64,000 nt of DNA. Origin: Bdellovibrionales bacterium (GTDB taxonomy: Bacteria; Bdellovibrionota; Bdellovibrionia; Bdellovibrionales; Bdellovibrionaceae). Under the pieces are notes generated by a model. That model was given only the letters and a program-made list of their open reading frames with translations, ran no database searches and was not told the origin of the DNA. Below are positions 8,681-18,500 of this stretch, piece by piece. How positions within the stretch are numbered: the stretch's first letter is position 1; every line of letters begins with the position of its first letter. The stretch spans positions 310,001 through 374,000 of the forward strand of contig JAFEAQ010000006.1 of assembly GCA_018266295.1 (NCBI GenBank). The letters run 5' to 3'. The translations under genes and the position numbers were made by a program.

Positions 8681-10547
8681 GTACCTCTCGGACGGCGAAC
8701 AACATGGCGGAACCGGCTATAGCCTGACGGTATTTCTGACTTTGAAAGAAGCTTATCGCCCGTTCATGGGCCGTATTCTGACGACGTTTATCTTTGGCAT
8801 CATCGGGCGAACTCTTTTGCTCGCCAATGCCAACGTGATTGGCTTCTGGGTGGATAGCTTCTGTAAACCCGAGCACGGCATTCAATGCAAACCAGTGCCG
8901 GGCTTCTTGCAGGGCTTTGCTTCAGAGGACTATTTGAAACTCCTCGGCGCAATGGCCGTGATCGGTTTCTTTTGCACCCTGAGCTTCCGCGTGGTTTTCT
9001 CGCGCTTGTCCGCGCAAGCCATCAGCCGTCTGTATGACGAAGTGACTTTGCGGACCTCCCGTCTGCCGATGAGTTTCTTTGATGCGACTCCGGCCGGACG
9101 GATTATCACGCGTTTCTCGAGTGACTATGGCAATGTCTTCCGTCTGTTCGGGGGACCCCTGGCTGAGTTTTTCTCGATCATTTTTGATTTGATGGTCATG
9201 GTGGTCCTTATCACCGTGGCAAGTCCGTATTACCTCATTTTTGTGGTGGTGGTTGCGTGTCTTTACTATGGCCTTTACCGCTTAAATCGCCAGACTCTGC
9301 GCCAAGCCCGCCGCGAACTTTCGGCGAGCCGCTCGCCATCGATTGCTCACTTTGCCGAAACCACTCAAGGAGCGAGCACCATTCGCTCTTTCCGCCGCCA
9401 GGAATCTTTCGTTGAGCGCTTTACTCGCCTGGATCGCTATTTCCTGCAGCAGAAAATGAAAACCACCGGGCGGATTGTAAAATACGCCATTCAGATGAAC
9501 AGCCTGTCGGCGCTGTTGCTGCTGATGACAGGAATCGCGGCTTTCTACTTCGTTCACGGGGGCATGGCTTCCGTGGGGTCTGTCGGGGTGGCGTTTAGCT
9601 TTATTGCTCTTTCAGGAAACACCGTTCAGATGTTCTTTGAGTGGTTGACTCAGTTTGAAGAGGCCATGATTGGCGTTGAGCGGTTGGACCAGTACCTGCG
9701 TAAGGACATGGAGCCGGGCAACTTGCTCCCGTCATCGGCGGAGTTCAACACCGGGCATCCTCGTTATGAAGCGACTCTGGAGAAATACCTCCACAATCGC
9801 CGCCTGACCAACGACCGCAGTGCTTCGGTGCAGGTCGATGGCCTGTGGTTTAAGTACCGCGAAGACCTCCCGTGGGTTTTGAAAAATGTGAACTTCGAAG
9901 TCAAGGCCGGCGAGCGGCTGGGCATCGTCGGCCGTACCGGCAGTGGTAAATCGAGCCTTATTCAGGCGCTGTTCCATCTTTACCCGCTCCAAGAGGGCCG
10001 TATCGCGATCAATGGTTTTAGTCCGAAAATCCATGCGACTGATACGGGCATGGACTTGAACCTCTATCGCCGCTCGATTGCCTTTATTTCACAGGACCCG
10101 GTTTTGTTCCAGGGCACTTTGCGGAGCAATCTCGACATCGAAAACCAGCTCAGTGATGAGCGTCTTTATCAAGTCCTCGATCAAGTCGGCCTCAAGGAAT
10201 GGGTCGAACAACAGCGCGACAGTCTCAACATGAGAATCGAAGAGCGCGGCAAAAATCTGTCCCTCGGTGAACGGCAACTCGTGTGCATGGCCCGGTGCCT
10301 GCTCCAAGAAGCTCCTATTGTGATTATGGACGAAGCCACGAGCTCAGTGGACCCCCAATCCGAAGAGATTCTCGTCAAAGCGACCGAGGAATTTTTCTCG
10401 GATCGTACACAAATTATTATTGCCCATCGCCTTTCGACCCTTGAAAAGTGTGACCGGGTATTATGGTTACACAATGGAGAGATCCAAAGCCTCGGTCCGA
10501 CCCATGAAGTGCTTCCGCGCTTTGAAGCCGCGAACCTGAATCACTGA
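8667..10547 (+). CDS. ABC exporter half-transporter, catalytic-site subunit (ABCC/MRP-like)
   Basis: 626 residues. Start ATG 8667 is chosen for the GAGGAG site 7 bases upstream. The membrane domain (about 20-330) contains the intracellular loop motif FFDATPAGRIITRFSSD, which is typical of ABCC/MRP second halves. The nucleotide-binding domain has Walker A GRTGSGKS (about 422), a variant signature LSLGER (about 531), Walker B IVIMDEATSSVD with the catalytic Glu, and IIAHRLST. Paired with the upstream subunit this gives one canonical ATP site (this Walker B with the partner's LSGGQ) and one degenerate site. In eukaryotes the two halves are fused; here they are separate genes. Confidence 0.9.
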   Translation: MSKPKYLSDGEQHGGTGYSLTVFLTLKEAYRPFMGRILTTFIFGIIGRTLLLANANVIGFWVDSFCKPEHGIQCKPVPGFLQGFASEDYLKLLGAMAVIGFFCTLSFRVVFSRLSAQAISRLYDEVTLRTSRLPMSFFDATPAGRIITRFSSDYGNVFRLFGGPLAEFFSIIFDLMVMVVLITVASPYYLIFVVVVACLYYGLYRLNRQTLRQARRELSASRSPSIAHFAETTQGASTIRSFRRQESFVERFTRLDRYFLQQKMKTTGRIVKYAIQMNSLSALLLLMTGIAAFYFVHGGMASVGSVGVAFSFIALSGNTVQMFFEWLTQFEEAMIGVERLDQYLRKDMEPGNLLPSSAEFNTGHPRYEATLEKYLHNRRLTNDRSASVQVDGLWFKYREDLPWVLKNVNFEVKAGERLGIVGRTGSGKSSLIQALFHLYPLQEGRIAINGFSPKIHATDTGMDLNLYRRSIAFISQDPVLFQGTLRSNLDIENQLSDERLYQVLDQVGLKEWVEQQRDSLNMRIEERGKNLSLGERQLVCMARCLLQEAPIVIMDEATSSVDPQSEEILVKATEEFFSDRTQIIIAHRLSTLEKCDRVLWLHNGEIQSLGPTHEVLPRFEAANLNH

Positions 10548-10667
10548 CCTTTTTGAAAAAGATCCCTTAAGAATTAAATGGTTGAAGTCGATAAGAGATC
10601 GGCGTACAAACAGCACAACTGTTGAAATTCTAAATCGGCTATAATGTCTAAGCTTCGAGGTGGTTGC

Positions 10668-12050
10668 ATGGACTCTGAAAATAAAAACCTCAGTCAGGAA
10701 AACGCGGAAGCCACTGCTTCCTCGTCTCACAAAGAACTGACTCAGACTGAAGAGCAATTCTTCAACCTGTTTGAGAACTGGTCGGCTTTATCGACCTCCG
10801 AGCGCCGGGAAAAATTCAAAGAATTGCCGCGGACTGAAGCCGAGGAACTCTTCCTCAGCCTTAAAACCCATGACCAAGTAGAATTGCTCGAAGAGGCCAC
10901 TCCTCTTGAGAAACGCTCGTGGGTTCGCTTGCTTGCTCCCGATGACGTGGCCGATTTGATCCAGGAAATGGGTTCAGAACACCGTGATGCGGTTCTGGGG
11001 CTGCTCGATCCACAAACTAAGCGCGAAGTGATCGCGCTCTTGGCCTATGCAGAAGACAATGCCGGGGGCTTGATGAGCTCGCGCTTTATTCGTCTGCGCC
11101 CTGACATGAGCGTGGATGAGGCTATTAGCTACATCCGCATTCAAGCCAAAACCCAGGTTGAGACCATTTACTATGCCTACGTTCTAGCTGCCGACCAAAC
11201 GCTGTTAGGCGTTGTCTCATTCCGGGAATTGTTTGCTTCGACTCCAGAGAAAAAGATTAAAGACATCATGACTACGGATATGGTGCGCGTCCTCGTTGAT
11301 ACGGACCAAGAGCAAATCGCAAAGCTCTTCTCCAGCCATGATCTGATGGCCGTGCCGGTTGTCGATGCGGGCGACCACATGGTCGGTATCGTAACTTTCG
11401 ATGACGTGGCCAGCGTTCTTCAAGAAGAAGCGACCGAAGATATCCATAAGCTGGGTGCGGTTGAAACTCTCGATGCTCCTTATTTGAAAATCTCTTTGGT
11501 TGAAATGATTAAAAAGCGCGCCGGTTGGTTGCTGGTTCTCTTCTTGGGTGAAATGTTCACGGCAACGGCGATGGGTTATTTCCAATCGGAAATTGAGCGC
11601 GCAGTGGTGTTAGCGTTATTCATTCCGCTGATTATTAGCTCTGGTGGTAACTCCGGTTCGCAAGCTTCGACATTGATCATCCGTGCGATGGCCCTTGGCG
11701 AGGTTCGTCTGCGTGACTGGTGGCGCGTTTTGGGCCGCGAGATTTTAACGGGCTTGGCGTTGGGCTGCTGCCTGGGCGCCGTTGGTTTGACTCGTATTTT
11801 ACTTTGGCCCTCGAAAGAACAGCTTTACGGCCCCCATTACTTCCTTGTCGCTCTGACTGTGGCTGGAAGTATCGTCGGCGTTGTGCTTTGGGGTTCGCTC
11901 TCAGGATCGATGCTTCCGTTCTTGCTGAAGAAAATGCGCTTTGACCCGGCCTCTGCTTCGGCTCCAGCCGTTGCAACTCTGGTGGACGTGACTGGTTTGA
12001 TTATTTACTTCTCGGTTGCCAGCATGATTCTCCATGGAGTTCTACTGTAA
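10668..12050 (+). CDS. mgtE: Magnesium transporter MgtE
   Basis: Magnesium (and cobalt) channel of the inner membrane. Domain order matches the family: an acidic, helical N domain (about 30-130), paired CBS domains (about 130-255) that sense cytosolic Mg, a connecting helix, then five membrane helices with the pore motif SSGGNSGSQASTLIIRAMA. Length about 460 is normal. ATG 10668 is used because GAGGTGG precedes it by 6 bases; an earlier ATG at 10644 lacks this. The stop overlaps the start of the next gene by one base (TAATG), so the two are translationally coupled. Confidence 0.93.
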   Translation: MDSENKNLSQENAEATASSSHKELTQTEEQFFNLFENWSALSTSERREKFKELPRTEAEELFLSLKTHDQVELLEEATPLEKRSWVRLLAPDDVADLIQEMGSEHRDAVLGLLDPQTKREVIALLAYAEDNAGGLMSSRFIRLRPDMSVDEAISYIRIQAKTQVETIYYAYVLAADQTLLGVVSFRELFASTPEKKIKDIMTTDMVRVLVDTDQEQIAKLFSSHDLMAVPVVDAGDHMVGIVTFDDVASVLQEEATEDIHKLGAVETLDAPYLKISLVEMIKKRAGWLLVLFLGEMFTATAMGYFQSEIERAVVLALFIPLIISSGGNSGSQASTLIIRAMALGEVRLRDWWRVLGREILTGLALGCCLGAVGLTRILLWPSKEQLYGPHYFLVALTVAGSIVGVVLWGSLSGSMLPFLLKKMRFDPASASAPAVATLVDVTGLIIYFSVASMILHGVLL

Positions 12051-12730
12051 TGAAACAGCCGCAACAAAAGCTGCCGCATCTTAAAATCCTGCAGGAGTCC
12101 GCAGATTGGCTCGTGGTCGACAAACCGGTGGGACTCTCGGTTCATAATGAAAAGGTCAACGTTTTGACTCTGCTCACGCAGATCAAGCGCAATCCAAACT
12201 TGTCATTCCATGCAGTTCACCGCTTGGATGCCGAGACCAGCGGCGTTTTGCTTGTTGCAAAAGACGCTGAGATTGCCGCAAAGCTGTCTGAAGACATGCA
12301 AAAAGATTCTCGCAAACTTTATCAAGCCGTTCTTCGCGGCGAGATGAAAGAAGACGAAGTTTCTTGGGACTGGAAGCTTTCGGATAAGGCCGAAGGCCGC
12401 AAGAACCCGCAAGGTCTTTTGAAAGACCGAAAAAATTGCGAGACTCTTGTACGCGTCATCGAAAAGACGAAGTACTTTACCTTGGCGGAGTGTGAGATTC
12501 TCACCGGCCGTCAGCACCAGATCCGTAAGCATTCGGCTCTTGCGAAGCATGCGATCGTTGGCGATAAACGTTATAATGATCCAAAGTACAATGAGCGTAT
12601 TGCAAGCATCTATGGCGCCGAGCGTATGTTCTTGCACGCCTCTGAGCTTCGCATGCGTATCGGCGGTCGTGAAACCGTCTTCACCGCTCCCCCGCCGGCT
12701 GAATTTAAAGCTCTGATGCGCGGGAAATAG
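12050..12730 (+). CDS. RluA-family RNA pseudouridine synthase
   Basis: Isomerises uridine to pseudouridine in rRNA or tRNA. The family motif HRLDAETSGVLL is present with catalytic Asp60. LVVDKPVGLSVH near the N-terminus and LTGRQHQIRKHSALAKHAIVGD later are the other conserved blocks. At 226 residues it lacks an S4 domain, as in the short RluA/RluC-like or TruC forms. Which base it modifies cannot be assigned. It overlaps mgtE by one base. Confidence 0.9.
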   Translation: MKQPQQKLPHLKILQESADWLVVDKPVGLSVHNEKVNVLTLLTQIKRNPNLSFHAVHRLDAETSGVLLVAKDAEIAAKLSEDMQKDSRKLYQAVLRGEMKEDEVSWDWKLSDKAEGRKNPQGLLKDRKNCETLVRVIEKTKYFTLAECEILTGRQHQIRKHSALAKHAIVGDKRYNDPKYNERIASIYGAERMFLHASELRMRIGGRETVFTAPPPAEFKALMRGK

Positions 12731-12783
12731 TTTTTTCTTTCGTGCGGTCCGCCCGCGTGCGTGAGTACTGGCTCCGCACTTCT

Positions 12784-12877
12784 TCCTCCGTCCGTGCTAG
12801 CTGCCGCCGGCGTTCGTCCATCCATGGGAATCGAGGACCTATCCTCGAGCTCCAGTAAGTCCGGCCATCCGGGCCGG
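12784..12877. repeat. Left REP-like palindrome cluster beside RAYT gene
   Basis: Holds one arm of a 13-bp perfect inverted repeat (TCCTCCGTCCGTG, 12784-12796) whose other arm is at 13538-13550, on the far side of the transposase gene. It also holds two local palindromes: TCGAGGA-CCTA-TCCTCGA (12831-12848) and CCGGCC-ATCCG-GGCCGG (12861-12877). The second may also act as a terminator for the synthase gene, though only a short T run follows. Paired palindromes around a RAYT gene are the known arrangement for REP elements. Confidence 0.6.
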
Positions 12878-12924
12878 CCTTTCGGCATTCAGTAATGACT
12901 TTCTCTCCAAAGCATTTACAAGAA

Positions 12925-13440
12925 TCAAAGTACGTTCTTCGGCAGATGTTTATGTGAGCTTTTGGCTTTCTTTTTTCTCACGAACAGTCCGCGTCCTTCT
13001 AAATCGTTGAGTTCGTGATACTTGATCACAGTTTTAAACTGCTTTCCCCAGGATAAAATCTTAGTAAAGGGGCGAAGGTCAAAAAGGCCTTTTAAGGATT
13101 TTCCTTTTAGCTTTGAAAGTAGGCTTACAAGAAGTGATGTGATGGTTCTGATAAATGCTAAATAAGCTTCACGCGATGGAAGTTTAATCAGCAAATGAAT
13201 GTGTGACCAGTTAAGTGAAATCTCGTAGAGCTTTATCCCATACTTTTCTGCATGAGATTTTATCAAAGACTCAATTTTTCTATTCCCAAGAGCAAAACAA
13301 GAACTCCCAGTACTTTTTAAAATGAGATGAATAGGATTTTTTACTGATAGAGGTCTTGCAGTTTTTCGTTTGCCAGCAAGTAAGCTTCCGCCAAATTCTT
13401 TTTTATAATCTTTGATAAAACCAAAGCCCGTCTGTCTCAT
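12925..13440 (-). CDS. RAYT (REP-associated Y1 tyrosine transposase, IS200/IS605 superfamily)
   Basis: A single-strand DNA transposase of the HUH/Y1 class. The metal-binding HUH motif is His80-Ile-His82 in NWSHIHLLIKL, and Tyr141 in KTVIKYHEL is the candidate nucleophile. Length 171 is a little longer than TnpA of IS200 and fits the RAYT group, which mobilises REP palindromes rather than itself. The gene is richer in A and T than the genes on both sides, lacks any partner such as tnpB, and lies between inverted repeats and palindromes (12784-12877 and 13508-13556). It reads toward the pseudouridine synthase gene. It is intact as far as can be seen. Confidence 0.85.
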   Translation of the reverse strand: MRQTGFGFIKDYKKEFGGSLLAGKRKTARPLSVKNPIHLILKSTGSSCFALGNRKIESLIKSHAEKYGIKLYEISLNWSHIHLLIKLPSREAYLAFIRTITSLLVSLLSKLKGKSLKGLFDLRPFTKILSWGKQFKTVIKYHELNDLEGRGLFVRKKKAKSSHKHLPKNVL

Positions 13441-13507
13441 AAAACCCCCGATGAATATTCCCTACTATACACCCTCTAAAAAAATCATTCCCCTCTACAT
13501 CGCCTGG

Positions 13508-13556
13508 CCGACCACGATGGTCGGACAGCCCCGTTCTCACGGACGGAGGACCATCG
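13508..13556. repeat. Right REP-like palindrome cluster beside RAYT gene
   Basis: Contains CCGACCA-CGA-TGGTCGG (13508-13524, perfect 7-bp stem), then CACGGACGGAGGA (13538-13550), the reverse complement of 12784-12796. The octamers CGATGGTC (13515-13522) and GACCATCG (13549-13556) can also pair, giving an alternative larger hairpin. Lies 67 bases upstream of the RAYT start codon. Confidence 0.6.
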
Positions 13557-13874
13557 CGTAATCAAGCGACTGGGCGAGCATGCACACCTCACCGCAAACC
13601 ACAGAAAAGAAAATCCCTCTCCACAAAATCAGAGAAACTTATAACACGATTTTTTAGAGTGAATTCCCAAGCGCAAACCTAACGCAATTCAAATCACTCG
13701 CGAGAGCGCGTAATACCTTCGCCCCGCAGAGATCTCTTACAGAAATAAAAACACAAGGACCCGCACGTAATCTCGCGCCACAACCGAAGCCACCCACGCA
13801 AAAATCACGTCAATGCTAATTTAAATAATTCGTATTTCGGATAGCGTCGCTTTTCGCGGTGTCGCTCTGGAGGG
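13557..13874. other. Intergenic stretch without recognised genes
   Basis: No open frame with a credible start, no RNA gene and no long repeat are seen here. It separates the RAYT/REP unit from the terminator of the lipoprotein gene at 13943 and is probably transferred or decayed DNA. Confidence 0.5.
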
Positions 13875-13906
13875 AAATAAAAAACCCGCGTCTTTCGATG
13901 CGGGTT
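13875..13906 (-). terminator. Rho-independent terminator of the minus-strand lipoprotein gene
   Basis: AACCCGC (13883-13889) pairs with GCGGGTT (13900-13906), extended inward by GTC/GAT pairs around a TTTC loop. Read on the minus strand, the stem is followed by a T run (complement of 13875-13884). It lies about 37 bases beyond the stop at 13943. Confidence 0.8.
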
Positions 13907-13942
13907 CTTTGGATTGTTTTTCGATTGTTTCAGGCGCTGTGA

Positions 13943-15289
13943 TTACCAGATGTTGTATTTGTAGTTGCTCTTACCTGTGTTGTACTTGTACGGATTTTTT
14001 GTGTTGTACTTGCCACCGTTGTTGTTTTGTTGTTGGTTGCAGTCGCTGTAGTTCCACTTGTAGCACCATTTGCCACCTTTGTACTGCCAGCAGTTCTTCC
14101 ACCAGTGAAGTGGGCGGCATTTGCGGTGATTGTGGTGGTGACCGTGGCACTTCGCTTTACCCTTCAAGCAGTAGTCGATCACGACTGTTGCACCTGCAGG
14201 GATCGGGCTAGTGACTGTGACTACGTTACCTTCGATTGTGAACGTTGCAGCGACGCCGTTAACAGTTACTTTTACAGTGCTTGGATCCACATTATCGTGA
14301 GTCAATTCGAACTGAGTCTGGATTGAAGAACCTTGACCAGCCAACTCCGCGATGGAAGCCAAACCGTCAGAGATATCATCGTGAGCGATGTCGATTGCAA
14401 CACCTGGGCTCAAAGCTACCATGTCGATGTAACCGTAACCGATTTCTTTACCTGCTGGAGCCGGAGAATCAACATAAGTGATTGCAGAAACTTGCAAGTC
14501 TTGTGAACCCTTCAACACATGCAGACGATTTGTCAAACCTGCAGCCGTCAAACCTTCACAGTCACGGATGCGAGCGTCGATTTTAACTGGATCTGTTTCA
14601 GCTGGAACACCTGCTGGGATTGCAGCACAGATGTCACGGCGGTCCCCGATGAACACAACTCCAAGAGCAGCGTCAGCGCGGAAGAAACCAAGACCTTGTG
14701 ATTCAGAAAGCAATGCTGGAGTCGTGATACCGTTGAAGAGTGAGAACATGCCCTCTTCACCGCCACCAGAATCTGGATCAGCAACTACTTGAGTCAGCTT
14801 TTGAGACAAGTAAGTTTGGATGTCAGCATTAGACAATTCAGAAGATTTCAAAACGATGGGCTCAGAAGCTGCGCGGTACAAGCGGCCTGACCAGCTTGAA
14901 GTGCTACCGTGTGAAAGCATCACAGCGATATTAAAGTCAGCTGTTGGCGGCAATGTTTGAACGAAAGCATCAATTTCTGAAGCGATGAAGGCTCTTTGTT
15001 CAGCGATAGAGTCTGAAGTTTGAAGTACGAAAAGAACGTCTACTTTACCAGTAGGGTTTGAAGCTACTGTATAAGTGTCTGTGAAACATTTCTCTGAATT
15101 CTGCTTGCAAGTGTGTTTGATTCTGCTGCTAACAGTTTTCGTTTCGCTAACGACTCCTGCGACGCTGGCGTCATCAATGACTTGTGTGGATTGAGCGTCT
15201 GAACCGCCCTTTGCGCAACCGATCATGCTTAAAGCAAAACCGATGATCATGAATACATTTGAAAGTCCGAAGCTTTGTGTGCCTCTCAT
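13943..15289 (-). CDS. Lipoprotein with degenerate vWA-like domain and Cys/His/Trp/Tyr-rich tail
   Basis: 448 residues from ATG 15289, which follows GGAGG at 7 bases. A lipobox (SMIGC) ends the signal peptide. From about residue 85 a von Willebrand A-like fold is suggested by VDVLFVLQTSDSIAE, but the metal-site motif DxSxS reads QTSDS, so the first Asp is missing. A beta domain follows (about 320-375, ending VVIDYCLKG). The last 67 residues are low-complexity and full of Cys, His, Trp, Tyr, Asn and Lys, with blocks such as CHGHHHNHRKC and NYKYNIW. The order (vWA region, then a small beta domain ending near ..DY) matches the C-terminus of the larger lipoprotein upstream, so the two look paralogous. 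Function unknown, presumably at the cell surface or in the periplasm. Confidence 0.8.
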   Translation of the reverse strand: MRGTQSFGLSNVFMIIGFALSMIGCAKGGSDAQSTQVIDDASVAGVVSETKTVSSRIKHTCKQNSEKCFTDTYTVASNPTGKVDVLFVLQTSDSIAEQRAFIASEIDAFVQTLPPTADFNIAVMLSHGSTSSWSGRLYRAASEPIVLKSSELSNADIQTYLSQKLTQVVADPDSGGGEEGMFSLFNGITTPALLSESQGLGFFRADAALGVVFIGDRRDICAAIPAGVPAETDPVKIDARIRDCEGLTAAGLTNRLHVLKGSQDLQVSAITYVDSPAPAGKEIGYGYIDMVALSPGVAIDIAHDDISDGLASIAELAGQGSSIQTQFELTHDNVDPSTVKVTVNGVAATFTIEGNVVTVTSPIPAGATVVIDYCLKGKAKCHGHHHNHRKCRPLHWWKNCWQYKGGKWCYKWNYSDCNQQQNNNGGKYNTKNPYKYNTGKSNYKYNIW

Positions 15290-15527
15290 TTTTGGCCTCC
15301 TACCGTTACTAACCGTTACGATAGAAGTACAGAGCAAGGGGGGTGCCACCGGGACATTCCGGGCGCTTTCCAGCTTAATTCCACATAAAGTTGCTTACTT
15401 TGTCTAAACAAATGACAACTGCCGGGCCAAAAACGGTTTTTCCCGGTAGCAGTGACGAATATAGGTATGTCTCAGAGTGAGAACGGGCCCCTGGAGAGAT
15501 CCAAAGCCCGCCTCTATATATTAGGTA

Positions 15528-18500
15528 TTAGTATTGGTAGTCGACTTTGATCTCTGTGCCCACTGAAGGAGGCGCATCGAATACGACCTTATTGCCAATG
15601 ACTGTATAACCGATCGTTTGAGCTGGTGTGAAAGTCACCTGAACGGAGCCAGCCACCGGCGTATGAGCGAGCTCCACGGAGTTTGTAAGCGTTCTTACGC
15701 TCTCCCCGATGCTCTTAAGCGTTACAGAGTAGTCCGGCGCACAGATACTTGTGCTGAAACCACCCGTGAGGTTCACCGTCTGGTCGATCAAATCGCCGTA
15801 GAAGCTGAAACCACCGCTGCCGACTCGCATTGTATCAAGACAAGTCGAATCGCCTGGTTTCACGATAATGCTATAAACCTTCAACTTTTTGCCAGTAGTG
15901 CCCCAGTTGTTATTAAACGCAGATACCAACTGAGCCGGACGGTCTTTATAAGTCGCACCACCCGTTTGTCTTTCATCGGCGTCACTGAGAATCACGATGG
16001 CAAGATCCGAATCCTGACGGAAGAATCCGTTATTATCTGAGTTGAACTTATTCATGGCCGTCGTCGCAGAAAGTAACGGTTCACTCGCACCCGATGGGCA
16101 AGTCCCTGTATTCAAGCAACCCGCAGTCTCTGGACGCTGGATCGAGTTGTTAAACACAGTGCTGTAGTTCGGTACTGACGGAGTCAAAATCTTGCTATTG
16201 AAACCAGTCATTGTCAGCAATGAACCGCAGATACCGTAAGGACCTGTACTGCAATCCGTTGTCGTAATACCGATCTGCCAATCGATGGATTTCAACTCTG
16301 TTGCAAAGCCTGAGAACTTCGTACCCAATGAAGCCTGCTTAGGATCCATTGAAGCCGAGTTATCATCGATGAACAAGATATCGATCTTACCGAAAGAAGC
16401 GTCACTGATGAATGTTTCAGAAGCACCATCAGATTCACGTCTATAAGTCGCAGTCACTTGACCGACGTTACCCGCAGCGTCTGTTTGTTTCGCTGTGATA
16501 GACTTCGTGCCAAGTCCGGCTGTGAAAGTCACCCCAATTGAGAACGCACCCGCCGTACAAGCGCCGCTGGTGCTTGTGATGTCGCCAGTGAGAGAGACTG
16601 TCAGACCCGTTTCGCAAGTTCCTTTCAAAGTCACTGCAATTGGAACTGCAGTGCCTGGAACTGGATCAGTGATAGTGATAACAGGCGCTGCAGTATCGCG
16701 CATAAAGCTGCGAGAGGCTTGACCCACGTTACCGGCAGCGTCTGTTTGAGTTGCTGTGACTACTTTAGCGCCGTCGCCTGAAGACGCGCTGACGTTTGCA
16801 GAGTATGCACTGCTTGTACAAGCCACTGTCACTGGGCTTGCAAGGCCGGCACCAGCCAACACAACGTTGAAACCCGTTTCACAAGCACCTTGAACTACGA
16901 AGCTTGCGCCCACATAGCTGTTAGCCGCTGGTGAAGTGATTGTGACGATTGGTGGATCTATATCACGAACAAAGTTACGTGAACTTGTACCAACGTTGCC
17001 AACAGCATCCGTTTGAGTTGCTGTGACCGCTTTAGTGCCGCTACCCGCAGTGAATAGGATATCACCTGCGAAGACACCGCTCGCGCAAGCCACCACAACA
17101 GGAGTCGCAACACCTGAGCCCGCAAGTGTCACGTTCAAGCCCGTTTCACAAGTACCACTGACATTGAGACCGTCTTTAGCCACAGTGCCTTCAGCGGGAG
17201 CTGTGATCGCCACTGCTGGAGGAGTCGCATCTTTATTATAGTTACCAGTCACTTGAGTGCTGTTCCCCGCACCGTCTGTCTCAGTCACAACAACTGTTTT
17301 AGCACCGTCGTTGTCGCTGAAAGTGATGGTTGAAGAGTAAGTCCCGTTCACACAAGTCGTCGAAGACGCACTTGCAACGCCAGAGCCTGAGAAATTCACA
17401 GTCAGACCTGTTTCACATGTACCAGTAATCGTAAGACCTGTACGGCCGGTAGTTCCGTTAGCTGGGTTTGTGATAGTCAATACTGGGGGTGTTGTATCAC
17501 GGAGATATGTTTTAGAAGCTGTCGCTGTATTACCGGCGCCATCTGTCTGCTTCGCAGTGACTACTTTCGTGCCGTCGCCATTAGAAACAGTCACGTTGGC
17601 AGAGTATGAACCAGAAGGACATGTCACGGTCACTTCAGCCGCAAGACCCGCACCGCCAACAACGACATTTAAACCCGTTTCACAAGCACCTTGAACTGTG
17701 AAGTTCGTTGGCAAGTATGTATTTGCCGCAGGCGAAGTGATTGTCACTGTTGGTGGAGTTGTATCGCTCACGAAAGTTCTAGAATCAGAACCCGTGTTAC
17801 CTGCCAAGTCAGTTTGTGAAGCCGTCACTGGTTTATTACCGCTGCCCGTGCTGAACACGATCGAAGCTGCGAAAGTACCTTGAGCAGAGCATGGAGTCAC
17901 AACATTTGCTGAAACCCCTGTTCCTGACAGGGTCACATTCAAGCCCGCTTCACAAGTACCGGCTACATCAAGACCTGATTGGCCTGTTGTGCCTGCATCT
18001 GGCGAAGTGAATTTCACCACTGGAGGTGTTGAGTCACGCAAATAAGAGCCATCCGCTGTCGAAACGTTGCCAGCAGCATCCACTTCTTTTGCATTTACTG
18101 CCTTAGCACCGTCACCGGCACTCAAAGCAAGAGTGATTGTATAAGTACCGCCCGAGCTACAAACCACAGAACCTGCATTGGCAATGCCTGCGCCCGTGAA
18201 ATTGATAGTCAGACCCGCCTCACACGCACCTGTCAAAGTCACAGAGGTATTGACAATCGTGCCGTTGGCCGGAGAAGCAATAGTCAATTTTGGCGGCAAT
18301 GTATCGCGCAAGAATGTGCGTGATGTAGAACCGGTGTTACCGGCAGCATCCGTTTGCGATGCGATGACCTCTTTGTTGCCATCAAGCGGAGAAGTCGTCA
18401 CCATTGCAGAGAATGTACCCGCAGCACAAGTCGCCGTCGCTGTCGGCAAGATTCCGCCGCCAGAGAGCTGAACCATCAGACCCGCTTCACAAGTCCCAGT

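Noticed and set aside
12049-12051. Possible frameshift between mgtE and the pseudouridine synthase
   Set aside because: Both proteins are complete by motif and length; the one-base TAATG overlap is ordinary coupling.
13909-14211. A plus-strand frame encoding an extremely Cys-rich 100-residue peptide
   Set aside because: It is the opposite strand of the His/Tyr/Asn-rich tail of the lipoprotein at 13943-15289, with no ribosome site. The Cys richness is a mirror effect of that tail.
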